Shown here: piece after piece, positions 1 to 7,691 of the stretch | How positions within the stretch are numbered: the first letter of the stretch is position 1 | How the letters are laid out: the number at the start of each line of letters is the position of its first letter | From: Bacillus sp. Y1 | GTDB lineage: Bacteria; Bacillota; Bacilli; Bacillales; Cytobacillaceae | Length of the DNA stretch: 64,000 nucleotides | Reading direction: 5' to 3' | Assembly (NCBI RefSeq): GCF_003586445.1 | Contig: NZ_CP030028.1 | Location: 1,254,501-1,318,500, forward strand | The notes under the pieces: model-generated | The model's input: the letters and a program-made list of their open reading frames with translations, nothing else | Database searches by the model: none | Told to the model about the DNA's origin: nothing | Position numbers and translations under genes: made by a program

Positions 1-1433
1 TATCGTTCATGACTGAGCCTTCGGAGCTTGCTGAGTTGGAACAATTAAAATTTGTTGCACATCAAAATACGGCTTTGGCTTATTTAACTTCACAGCTTCA
101 ACTAAAGAAAAGAAATTACCCTATCTACGACTTATGGTGGGATGTGTATAACTATTACCAGTCAAAACCGCATTTTCAAAGGGACGTAAGGAAAGTACTT
201 TCCAGCTTAACCTATGAAAATCGAACATCTAAGCTGTCCGAGGAGACAAGCAAGGATTTGTATGGAGAAGAAATCCAATCGAGTGTCAGTCGAATGGAAA
301 TGTTCCATAGCTGCCCGTTTTCACATTTCTCCCAGCATGGGTTAAAGCTTAGAGAACGCCAAGTATTTAAGCTGGAAGCACCGGATATTGGAGAGCTCTT
401 TCACGCGGCATTAAAGTATATAACCGAAACAATTGTGGCCAGCAAATTGTCATGGTCAGATGTGTCAAAGGATGAAATGGAAAATTTGGCAAAACAAGCA
501 GTGGATTTACTTGCACCAAAACTACAAAATGAAATTCTATTAAGCTCGAATCGCCACCATTATATTAAACGAAAGCTAGAACAAATTATTCAGCGGGCTT
601 CGCTTATTTTACGTGACCATGCGAAGGCAAGTGGGTTTGCACCGGTAGGACTTGAATTACCATTTGGACCAACGGAACAAATAAAGCCTGCACCATTTAC
701 CTTGAAAAATGGAACAAAGATGGAGCTAGTGGGTCGTATTGACCGAGTAGACAAAGCCGCTCATGACGGTGAAGTGTTCCTGCGAATACTCGACTATAAA
801 TCCAGTGCAAAAGACGTAAATGTAAACGAAATTTATTATGGTTTGGCCCTGCAAATGCTTACGTATTTAGATATCATTATTTCAAACTCTGAATCTTTGA
901 TTGGTACTAAGGCTAGCCCAGCAGGGGTTGTGTATTTCCATGTGCATAATCCGATGATAAGTACGAGCAAAATGCTTACGTTAGATGAGATAGAAACAGA
1001 GCTTTTCAAAAAATTTAAGATGAATGGTTTATTGCTAGGCGAAGAAAATGTGATCAAACTCATGGATCAAACATTGGAGTCTGGTGAATCGACGATTATC
1101 TCTGCAGGAATTAAAAAAGACGGGTCGCTAACGAAAAGATCAAAAGTGGCTAGTAAGGAAGAATTTAATCAGTTGCGTTCGTATGTTAGAAGTATGTACG
1201 TAAAAACAGGAAATAGTATAGTCGACGGTGCCGTTCAAATTTCTCCTTATAAAATGAAGGAGAAAACACCTTGTACTTTTTGTTCTTTCAAGTCTGTTTG
1301 TCAATTCGATGAGTCATTACAGACCAATAAATATAGGATGCTGAAGGTTGAAGATAAGGAGACTGTAATAGAAAAAATGCGAAAGGAGAGTGTTGAAAAT
1401 GGCGAGCATGAAACTTCCACCGAAGCCGAGTGA
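1..1433 (+). CDS. addB: ATP-dependent helicase/nuclease subunit AddB, C-terminal part (5' truncated by window)
   Basis: This is the C-terminal part (about 475 residues) of AddB, whose full length is about 1,160 residues, and the reading frame is open to the window edge. AddB pairs with AddA to resect double-strand breaks and load recombinase in the cytoplasm. The RecB-type nuclease domain is visible: a G-R-I-D-R-V-D segment near 730 and L-D-Y-K-S near 790 supply the metal-binding acidic residues and catalytic lysine. One cysteine near 311 (F-H-S-C-P-F) plus the C-x2-C-x5-C cluster near 1273 match the family's four-cysteine iron-sulfur staple. addA starts inside its last codons, so the two are translationally coupled. 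Confidence 0.95.
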   Translation, partial: SFMTEPSELAELEQLKFVAHQNTALAYLTSQLQLKKRNYPIYDLWWDVYNYYQSKPHFQRDVRKVLSSLTYENRTSKLSEETSKDLYGEEIQSSVSRMEMFHSCPFSHFSQHGLKLRERQVFKLEAPDIGELFHAALKYITETIVASKLSWSDVSKDEMENLAKQAVDLLAPKLQNEILLSSNRHHYIKRKLEQIIQRASLILRDHAKASGFAPVGLELPFGPTEQIKPAPFTLKNGTKMELVGRIDRVDKAAHDGEVFLRILDYKSSAKDVNVNEIYYGLALQMLTYLDIIISNSESLIGTKASPAGVVYFHVHNPMISTSKMLTLDEIETELFKKFKMNGLLLGEENVIKLMDQTLESGESTIISAGIKKDGSLTKRSKVASKEEFNQLRSYVRSMYVKTGNSIVDGAVQISPYKMKEKTPCTFCSFKSVCQFDESLQTNKYRMLKVEDKETVIEKMRKESVENGEHETSTEAE

Positions 1434-4400
1434 TGTGACTTGGACAGATGACCAGTGGAAAGCAATTGTTGCGAACGGACAGGATATATTAGTTGCTGCC
1501 GCAGCAGGGTCAGGAAAAACGGCCGTTCTTGTTGAGAGAATGATCAAGAAAATTGTTTCGGAAGATGATCCGATGGACGTTGATGAGATGCTAGTCGTTA
1601 CCTTCACAAATGCTTCCGCGGCAGAAATGAAGCACCGTATGGGAGAGGCACTCGAGAAGGCGATTGATGAAAATCCCACATCGAGACATCTTCGAAAGCA
1701 ACTAAGTTTATTAAATAAGGCAAGCATATCAACTCTTCATTCCTTTTGCTTAGAGGTAATTCGGAAGTTTTATTATAAAATTGAAGTTGATCCCGGTTTT
1801 AGAATTGCTGACGAAACGGAAGCACAGCTCTTAAGAGATGAGGTTTTAGATACTTTATTCGAAGAAGAGTACGGGAAGGAAGCTAATACTGAATTTTTTG
1901 ATTTAGTTGATATGTTTTCAAATGACCGCAGTGATGCGGCACTTCAAGTGATTATCCGGGAGCTTTATGACTTTGCACGTTCAAATCCATCGCCCAAGAG
2001 CTATCTACAATCAATTATTGATATGTATGATGTAGATGAAGAAACAACGATCGAATCATTGCCCTTTTATCAGACACTTCTTTTCGATATCCAACTCCAG
2101 CTTCAAGGAGCAAGGGGCTTATTTGAAGCAGCTCTTGAAATAACGAAGCTTCCAGAAGGACCAAGTCCTCGAGCGGAAACTTTTATTGATGATATTAGAA
2201 TCATTGATCGACTAGTTGAAGCAAGTAACCACTCGTGGGATGAGTTATATAACACACTGCTAAGTGAAACATTTTCAAAGCTAAAACCATGTAAAAAAAC
2301 GGATTATGATGAGGTTTTATTAGAAAAATCCCAAAAACTTCGAGACAAAGGAAAGAAAATGGTTCAAGCCTTACAAGCTGAGCTTTTTTCGAGAAAACCG
2401 CAAAGCTTCATTCATGATATGAAACAAATGAAGTCATATATTCAAACATTGGTTAGACTTGTCGAGGAATTTTCTATACGATTCGATTTTATCAAGAGGG
2501 AAAAAGGACTCGTCGACTTTGCTGATTTAGAGCATTATTGTCTCCAGATTTTATCAGACCCACAAGAAAGTACGGACCATGAGTTCAAACCTTCTGAGGA
2601 AGCAATGTCCTATCGCCGTCAATTTAAAGAAGTTCTTGTGGATGAATATCAAGACACAAATATGGTACAGGAAGCGATATTAAATTTAGTAACTAAAGAC
2701 GAAGAGAATACAGGGAATTTGTTTATGGTGGGAGATGTAAAGCAATCGATTTATCGCTTCCGCTTAGCAGAGCCGAATTTATTTTTGGGTAAATATAATC
2801 GATTTACCTCACAGGGTGACGAATCTGGGCTTCGAATTGATTTAGCTCGGAATTTCCGGAGCCGAAAGGAAGTCCTTCATGGAACCAACTATCTATTCAA
2901 GCAGATCATGGGTGTATTAGTTGGAGAAATCAACTATGATGAAGCAGCTGAGTTAATTACTGGTGCGTCCTACCCAGAGGAAGCTGTTCCAGTTGAGTTG
3001 TTGATTATTAATAGTGATGGTAAAGAGGAAATTTCGAGTGAAGAAGGAGATAATGAGATCCAAGGTGACTCCTTTGATGAAGAAGAACTGGAACAATCTC
3101 AGCTTGAAGCCAAGCTTATTGCGAGTAAAATACACGATCTGATTCAAGGGCGAAAGCCTGTTTACAATCCTAAAACAAAAAGCTCTAAGCCGGCTTCGTA
3201 TAAAGATATTGTCATTTTGCTTCGATCTATGACGTGGGCTCCGCAGATTATGGAGGAGTTAAAAGATCAGGGAATTCCGGTTTATGCAAACCTTTCAACG
3301 GGTTATTTTGAAGCAACAGAAGTCGTTATTATGATGTCTCTGTTACATGTCATTGATAACCCATATCAGGATATCCCACTTGCTTCAGTTCTTCGCTCTC
3401 CGATTGTGGGCTTAACAGAAGAAGACCTGGCGCGAATTCGTATGGAGGATCGAAGGGGATCTTTTTACGAGGCTCTAACATCCTTTTACCGAAAAGTACC
3501 AACGGAAATGAATGAAGAGGCGCATGAGAAAATTGTTCCTTTTATGGAAAATTTATCAAAATGGCGGACGTCTGCTAGACAAGGTGCTTTATCAGAGTTA
3601 CTTTGGCAGTTATTTCGCGAAACGGGATTCTTTGACTTTGTGGGCGGTTTGCCAGGCGGGAAGCAGAGGCAAGCGAATTTACGTGCTCTGTATGACCGTG
3701 CTCGACAATATGAGGAAACATCGTTCCGTGGGTTGTTCCGATTTCTTCGGTTTATCGAGCGCATGAGAGAACGTGGGGACGACCTAGGTGCTGCTCGCGC
3801 ACTCGGGGAAAGTGAAGATGTTGTTCGAATCATGACTATTCACAGCAGCAAAGGATTAGAATTTCCAGTTGTGTTTGTGGCTGGATTGGGCCGTCAGTTC
3901 AATATGATGGATATCAGGAAATCCTATATGCTGGACAAGGAACTTGGCTTTTCTGCAAAGTATGTCGACCCTAAAAAGAGAATATCTTATCCATCGTTGC
4001 CCCAGCTTGCTTTTAAACGCAAAAAGAAACTTGAGATGCTAGCTGAAGAAATGCGTGTTTTGTATGTTGCATTAACCCGTGCAAAAGAGTACTTATATTT
4101 ACTAGGAACCGTAAAGAATGTAGAAAAGAAACTTGAGGATTGGGAGCAGTTCTCAACCCATTCGGAATGGCTGCTAAAAGAGTACGACCGTCAATCAGCG
4201 AAGGGTTACCTAGACTGGATTGGGCCATCCTTAATTAGACATCAAGAATGTCAGGAGTTGCGAAATGGAAAGGAAATCGGACACTTAGTTCCAGAAGAGA
4301 TTTCGAACCATTCATCGTGCTGGAAGATAGAAGTAATCGATGGAGTACAGTTGGCTTCTATGAAGGAAACGGTTTTAGAAGAAAAGGATCATTTATTAGA

Positions 4401-5172
4401 ACTTGTAATAGAAGGAAAAGAACTTCCGGTTAAATCAGAGCGGAACGAACAGGTGCTTTCACAATTAGAGTTCAAATATGAATACTTCGCACCTTCCACT
4501 CATCGTTCCAAGCAGTCTGTCTCTGAAGTGAAAAGGCAAAGAGAATTGCAGGATGAAGAAAGTGGAATAGAATTGCAAAAAAAATTCAGGAAACCACTAA
4601 TTAATCGTCCACGTTTTATGCAGGAAAAATCCTTAACTCCAGCCGAGCGAGGAACGGCTATGCATGCAGTGATGCAGCAGATTGATTTAAATAAACCAAT
4701 CACCTTTGATAGCATTACGAGCCAATTAAATGAAATGGTTCAACGTGAACTGTTAACGCTAGAGCAGTTGGAGGTAATAGATATTGACCAGGTGGTACAA
4801 TTTTTTGAATCGGAGCTTGGTGTTAGATTACTAAGTGCAAACACGGTCCTACGTGAGATTCCTTTCAGTTTATCTCTTCCTGCAAGCGTTGTGTATGTAG
4901 ATTGGAAGGGAGAGGAAGAGGCCGTTCTCCTTCAAGGTATCATTGATTGTGTCTTTGAAGATGAGAACGGACCCGTCCTACTTGATTTTAAAACGGATGG
5001 AATTCATGATCGTTACAAGGGTGGATATGAAGAAGCGAAGTTGATTCTTGAAGATCGTTACAAAGTCCAAATTGAATTATATAAAAGAGCGTTAGAGGAA
5101 ATATGGAAGAAGAAAGTTAATGAATCGTATTTATTCTTCTTCGATGGTGCACATATCATGAAAATGGACTAA
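1399..5172 (+). CDS. addA: ATP-dependent helicase/nuclease subunit AddA
   Basis: AddA is the UvrD-type 3'-5' helicase and second nuclease of the AddAB recombination complex. The 1,257-residue product is of normal family length. Walker A (A-G-S-G-K-T, residues about 36-42), the motif II box V-D-E-Y-Q-D-T near 413, G-D-V-K-Q-S near 443 and the motif VI V-A-L-T-R-A-K near 888 are all present. The C-terminal nuclease domain shows the metal site I-I-D-C and L-D-F-K-T-D near residues 1182-1200. I chose the ATG at 1399 because the GGAG at 1385-1388 is ten bases upstream; a GTG at 1390 in the same frame is too close. It overlaps addB by 35 bases. Confidence 0.96.
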   Translation: MASMKLPPKPSDVTWTDDQWKAIVANGQDILVAAAAGSGKTAVLVERMIKKIVSEDDPMDVDEMLVVTFTNASAAEMKHRMGEALEKAIDENPTSRHLRKQLSLLNKASISTLHSFCLEVIRKFYYKIEVDPGFRIADETEAQLLRDEVLDTLFEEEYGKEANTEFFDLVDMFSNDRSDAALQVIIRELYDFARSNPSPKSYLQSIIDMYDVDEETTIESLPFYQTLLFDIQLQLQGARGLFEAALEITKLPEGPSPRAETFIDDIRIIDRLVEASNHSWDELYNTLLSETFSKLKPCKKTDYDEVLLEKSQKLRDKGKKMVQALQAELFSRKPQSFIHDMKQMKSYIQTLVRLVEEFSIRFDFIKREKGLVDFADLEHYCLQILSDPQESTDHEFKPSEEAMSYRRQFKEVLVDEYQDTNMVQEAILNLVTKDEENTGNLFMVGDVKQSIYRFRLAEPNLFLGKYNRFTSQGDESGLRIDLARNFRSRKEVLHGTNYLFKQIMGVLVGEINYDEAAELITGASYPEEAVPVELLIINSDGKEEISSEEGDNEIQGDSFDEEELEQSQLEAKLIASKIHDLIQGRKPVYNPKTKSSKPASYKDIVILLRSMTWAPQIMEELKDQGIPVYANLSTGYFEATEVVIMMSLLHVIDNPYQDIPLASVLRSPIVGLTEEDLARIRMEDRRGSFYEALTSFYRKVPTEMNEEAHEKIVPFMENLSKWRTSARQGALSELLWQLFRETGFFDFVGGLPGGKQRQANLRALYDRARQYEETSFRGLFRFLRFIERMRERGDDLGAARALGESEDVVRIMTIHSSKGLEFPVVFVAGLGRQFNMMDIRKSYMLDKELGFSAKYVDPKKRISYPSLPQLAFKRKKKLEMLAEEMRVLYVALTRAKEYLYLLGTVKNVEKKLEDWEQFSTHSEWLLKEYDRQSAKGYLDWIGPSLIRHQECQELRNGKEIGHLVPEEISNHSSCWKIEVIDGVQLASMKETVLEEKDHLLELVIEGKELPVKSERNEQVLSQLEFKYEYFAPSTHRSKQSVSEVKRQRELQDEESGIELQKKFRKPLINRPRFMQEKSLTPAERGTAMHAVMQQIDLNKPITFDSITSQLNEMVQRELLTLEQLEVIDIDQVVQFFESELGVRLLSANTVLREIPFSLSLPASVVYVDWKGEEEAVLLQGIIDCVFEDENGPVLLDFKTDGIHDRYKGGYEEAKLILEDRYKVQIELYKRALEEIWKKKVNESYLFFFDGAHIMKMD

Positions 5173-5176
5173 ATGG

Positions 5177-5218
5177 ATAGTCAGCAGGAGACATTACTCT
5201 TGCTGGCTATTTTTTTTT
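5177..5218 (+). terminator. Intrinsic terminator after addA
   Basis: A stem of ATAGTCAGCA (5177-5186) pairs with TGCTGGCTAT (5201-5210) with one G-U pair and is followed by eight T residues. It lies five bases after the addA stop. Confidence 0.85.
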
Positions 5219-5231
5219 AGGAGGGAAGGAA

Positions 5232-5543
5232 ATGGGGAAGAAACCAATCGTTCTTGGTGATTGTGAGCTTTGTTTGCGCAACCATGTCGAGATTACTATC
5301 CATCATCTAACACCGAAGGAGCTTGGAGGTGCTTTTTTACCGACAGCCAAGCTATGTGTCCCGTGTCATAAGCAAATTCATGCCCTTTATACAAATGAGG
5401 AATTGGCTGCTCGTATGAACACCATTGAACGACTACGTGATGACGAAACGATTAATAAGTTTGTGAAATGGATTCAGAAACAACCAGCTTCCAAGCTTAT
5501 TACTGTTTCGAAATCAAAGGATAGAAGGCAAAAAAAGAGGTGA
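5232..5543 (+). CDS. HNH-motif protein (YisB/HlpB-like)
   Basis: A 103-residue cytoplasmic protein with two zinc-type cysteine pairs (C-E-L-C near residues 11-14 and C-V-P-C near 46-49), a H-H-L-T-P-K-E central motif and H-K-Q-I-H near 50-54. This is the pattern of small HNH nuclease-like proteins. In B. subtilis the equivalent gene (hlpB/yisB) lies between sbcC and gerPF; here it directly follows addA, in line with a role near DNA repair. The RBS AGGAGGGAAGG at 5220 is strong. Nuclease activity is inferred from the motif only. Confidence 0.8.
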   Translation: MGKKPIVLGDCELCLRNHVEITIHHLTPKELGGAFLPTAKLCVPCHKQIHALYTNEELAARMNTIERLRDDETINKFVKWIQKQPASKLITVSKSKDRRQKKR

Positions 5544-5556
5544 AACAGAGTTCCAC

Positions 5557-5775
5557 CTAGTTATTTCCTAATGTTGGCTGATCTATTAAGTTAGTATCTA
5601 ACACATTGCTAGCTGACAATCCGTTATTAGTAATAATAATGCCGCCTGTATTTACAGCACCAGCACCAGTGACAGATTTAGAGTTGCTTTTGGGTGAGAT
5701 GTAGAGTGCATCGCCAAATTGGACAATTCCCCCACTCACCGTTGTAATTTGAACAGGACCGATAATAGCTGGCAT
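5557..5775 (-). CDS. gerPF: Spore germination protein GerPF
   Basis: A 72-residue protein of the GerPA/GerPF family, starting M-P-A-I-I-G-P-V and rich in Gly, Asn and Thr. GerP proteins are made in the mother cell and are needed for germinants to cross the spore coat. It is the last gene of the gerPABCDEF operon. I start at the ATG at 5775 (AAAGGATG about ten bases upstream) rather than the adjacent TTG at 5778. It resembles GerPA at the other end of the operon, as expected for this family. Confidence 0.93.
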   Translation of the reverse strand: MPAIIGPVQITTVSGGIVQFGDALYISPKSNSKSVTGAGAVNTGGIIITNNGLSASNVLDTNLIDQPTLGNN

Positions 5776-5810
5776 CAAAAAAACATCCTTTGCATAATAT
5801 TTTCAAGAAG

Positions 5811-6191
5811 TCAGCTCCTATTATGTCTTGTTAAAAGCTGACGAATATGCTTTACTCTTGCTTCCATATTGATTGAATCTGTATTTCCAACATGAAGAAT
5901 TGAGGAGGAGGAAAAGGCAATGACATTAATGCTATTCACATGAATCATTGGATTTTGATGAAAGGAAGTGATCATCACTTCTTCGTTATCTTGAGGAAAA
6001 ATAATGGGGCGTTGAAAGATGGGATATTTTGAGAAATCCTCCTCATCACCAATAAACAACTGCTTTTCTCGTTGCACAGCAATCGCTCTATTTAGACCAT
6101 TAATAATTTTTGAATCCCCAAGTTGAATGACGGATGATAGAGCTGCATTTGTAATGTGAATATGTTTAACAGAACTTGACCGTTGAAGCAT
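5811..6191 (-). CDS. gerPE: Spore germination protein GerPE
   Basis: A 126-residue protein matching GerPE in length and gene position. It contains two V-x-Q/H-x-G-D/N repeats (V-I-Q-L-G-D near residue 20 and I-L-H-V-G-N near 97) that recur in all the small GerP proteins and probably reflect a shared fold. It starts two bases after gerPD stops. The role is inferred from the family: permeability of the spore coat to germinants. Confidence 0.9.
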   Translation of the reverse strand: MLQRSSSVKHIHITNAALSSVIQLGDSKIINGLNRAIAVQREKQLFIGDEEDFSKYPIFQRPIIFPQDNEEVMITSFHQNPMIHVNSINVIAFSSSSILHVGNTDSINMEARVKHIRQLLTRHNRS

Positions 6192-6192
6192 G

Positions 6193-6378
6193 CTATCTAC
6201 CTTCTACGGCTAAGGGTACAAAGGGGCCAATGATTAGAGATTCAGCAGGAGTATCGAACGCTGATGCCAGTTGAATGGTTTCCGCGTCTCCTACCATTAA
6301 TATAGAAGAACTCGATACACCGACCACTCGAATATCTCCCACATGTATATCACGATTGTATACTTGGAAATTTATCAT
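6193..6378 (-). CDS. gerPD: Spore germination protein GerPD
   Basis: A 61-residue GerPD protein that opens with V-Y-N-R-D-I-H-V-G-D and carries S-S-S-I-L-M-V-G-D in the middle, the motif shared with GerPA, GerPB, GerPE and GerPF. Its start codon overlaps the gerPC stop by four bases (ATGA), so translation is coupled. The coat-permeability role is taken from the family. Confidence 0.9.
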   Translation of the reverse strand: MINFQVYNRDIHVGDIRVVGVSSSSILMVGDAETIQLASAFDTPAESLIIGPFVPLAVEGR

Positions 6379-6992
6379 TCCTGTTTCATCCCTTTCACAT
6401 TCTCCGGTAAATTCTTAATAAAAACCTCAACTCCATGCTCCATTTCCTTGTGAAACTGGTCAGTTATCGTTTTCTCTAAACGTGAACGGTCCTCGGTTTC
6501 TATAACTACGGAGGAAAACTCGCGTATATAATGTTCTACTCTTTTTGGTATTTGTTTTTTAATATCTTCCTCGATAAAGTGATAATACGAATCATCGAGA
6601 TTTGTTTGCAGTTTTGCTTGGGTTTTCTCAAAGATCGCAGGTAAATGATTGCCCATATATTCATAAACTATATCCTCGAGTTCCATTGTTCTTTGGAACA
6701 TTTGCTTTGGAGGGGAAGGAGTCTTGATGGATTGATTTGGAACAGAGAACTCATCGATTCCTTGTAGATCCGATGGATTGAGTCCAATATTTAAAGTACC
6801 ATCAAGGGATTCTACCTTGAGTTGATCAAATTTGTATTCAATTCTATCCACATGAACAGGTGGTCTTTCTTTGAGTTGAGATATTTCTTTTTGCATTTGT
6901 AATACACTTCGTTCAAGAGCTCGAATCCGGTGTTCTTGGCTTTCAACAAGTTGGTGAAGCTGTCTTAAGTATTCGTAGAATTCATTATTCAT
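6375..6992 (-). CDS. gerPC: Spore germination protein GerPC
   Basis: At 205 residues this is the only large GerP protein. The N-terminal 45 residues look like a coiled coil (L-H-Q-L-V-E-S-Q-E-H-R-I-R-A-L-E), followed by a V-D-R-I-E-Y-K-F-D-Q-L segment and an acidic/basic helical C-terminus. Position and length match GerPC of B. subtilis and B. cereus. A strong AGGAGGGAAGG lies upstream of the ATG at 6992. Confidence 0.92.
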   Translation of the reverse strand: MNNEFYEYLRQLHQLVESQEHRIRALERSVLQMQKEISQLKERPPVHVDRIEYKFDQLKVESLDGTLNIGLNPSDLQGIDEFSVPNQSIKTPSPPKQMFQRTMELEDIVYEYMGNHLPAIFEKTQAKLQTNLDDSYYHFIEEDIKKQIPKRVEHYIREFSSVVIETEDRSRLEKTITDQFHKEMEHGVEVFIKNLPENVKGMKQE

Positions 6993-7011
6993 ACTGACAC
7001 CTTCCCTCCTT

Positions 7012-7275
7012 TTATGAAATGGATAATGGAACAGCTGGAGAATCTATATACGATCCAGTATCACTTCCTGTAAATTCAGCCGAATCCTGAGAAGTTACGA
7101 TTGTTCCGCCGGGATGAATAGGTTCAGGTGCAGGTCCTGTGAAACCTCCAGTATTATATAGATGGGAGGTTGGACGAATAACTCCAGCACTGCCAATCTG
7201 TAATACGGATGAATTCGTAATCGCATCAATACGTAGAAGATTAATAGATATATTTTGTTGAATATAGAAATTCAT
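7012..7275 (-). CDS. gerPB: Spore germination protein GerPB
   Basis: An 87-residue GerPB protein: N-terminal M-N-F-Y-I-Q-Q, the shared motif S-V-L-Q-I-G-S-A-G near residue 24, and a Pro/Gly/Thr-rich C-terminal half. It is the second gene of the operon, with an AGGTGAT ribosome binding site. Function is inferred from the family. Confidence 0.9.
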   Translation of the reverse strand: MNFYIQQNISINLLRIDAITNSSVLQIGSAGVIRPTSHLYNTGGFTGPAPEPIHPGGTIVTSQDSAEFTGSDTGSYIDSPAVPLSIS

Positions 7276-7290
7276 ATCATCACCTGCTTA

Positions 7291-7512
7291 TTAAGCATTT
7301 AAAATATTTCCTTGGTCAATGCCGTCATGGTCATACGCGTTGGTAGAACTAAACTTGTTATAAACACGTAACCCATCCCCTGTATTAAAGGAACCTGCCC
7401 CTGAGTATGTCTTGGCATTAGAAATAGGCATGATTTTATATACATCTCCAATATGAAAAATGGAACTACTTCCAATCGAGATTACTTGAGCTACACCGAC
7501 TATTGCTGGCAT
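7291..7512 (-). CDS. gerPA: Spore germination protein GerPA
   Basis: First gene of the gerP operon, 73 residues starting M-P-A-I-V-G and containing S-S-I-F-H-I-G-D. It is homologous to GerPF and of the usual length. The ATG at 7512 has an AAAGGGTG site upstream. A sigma-K-like promoter lies just ahead, in line with mother-cell expression. Confidence 0.92.
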   Translation of the reverse strand: MPAIVGVAQVISIGSSSIFHIGDVYKIMPISNAKTYSGAGSFNTGDGLRVYNKFSSTNAYDHDGIDQGNILNA

Positions 7513-7541
7513 ACACTACACCCTTTGTTTAAGATTCCTTA

Positions 7542-7569
7542 CATTGTATGTGCCTAGAAACTAGATGTG
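7542..7569 (-). promoter_or_regulatory. Candidate sigma-K promoter of gerPA-F
   Basis: Read on the minus strand, CATACAATG (7550-7542) matches the sigma-K -10 consensus CATANNNTA at all but the last base. An AC element lies 16 bases upstream (at 7567-7568 on the plus strand), the expected -35. It ends 30 bases before the gerPA start. Confidence 0.6.
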
Positions 7570-7630
7570 ATTTATTTATGAAAAAAGTTGAATTATGTGT
7601 TTTGTACTATAACAGAATTATTCAATGTTA

Positions 7631-7675
7631 TTGTGTGTTATGTTAAAATATTTATATAATTAGTAATATTTTAAC
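7631..7675 (+). promoter_or_regulatory. Promoter with overlapping 11-bp inverted repeat before the acyl-CoA ligase
   Basis: TTGTGT (7631-7636) and TATAAT (7655-7660) are 18 bases apart. A perfect inverted repeat, GTTAAAATATT (7642-7652) and AATATTTTAAC (7665-7675), flanks the -10 with a 12-base spacer, which is the geometry of a repressor operator. The regulator is not identifiable here. Confidence 0.6.
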
Positions 7676-7691
7676 AAAGGGAGATGTTGAA

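Noticed and set aside
1317..1727. 136-codon open frame on the minus strand at the addB-addA junction
   Set aside because: It runs opposite the Walker A region of addA; serine- and isoleucine-rich shadow without RBS.
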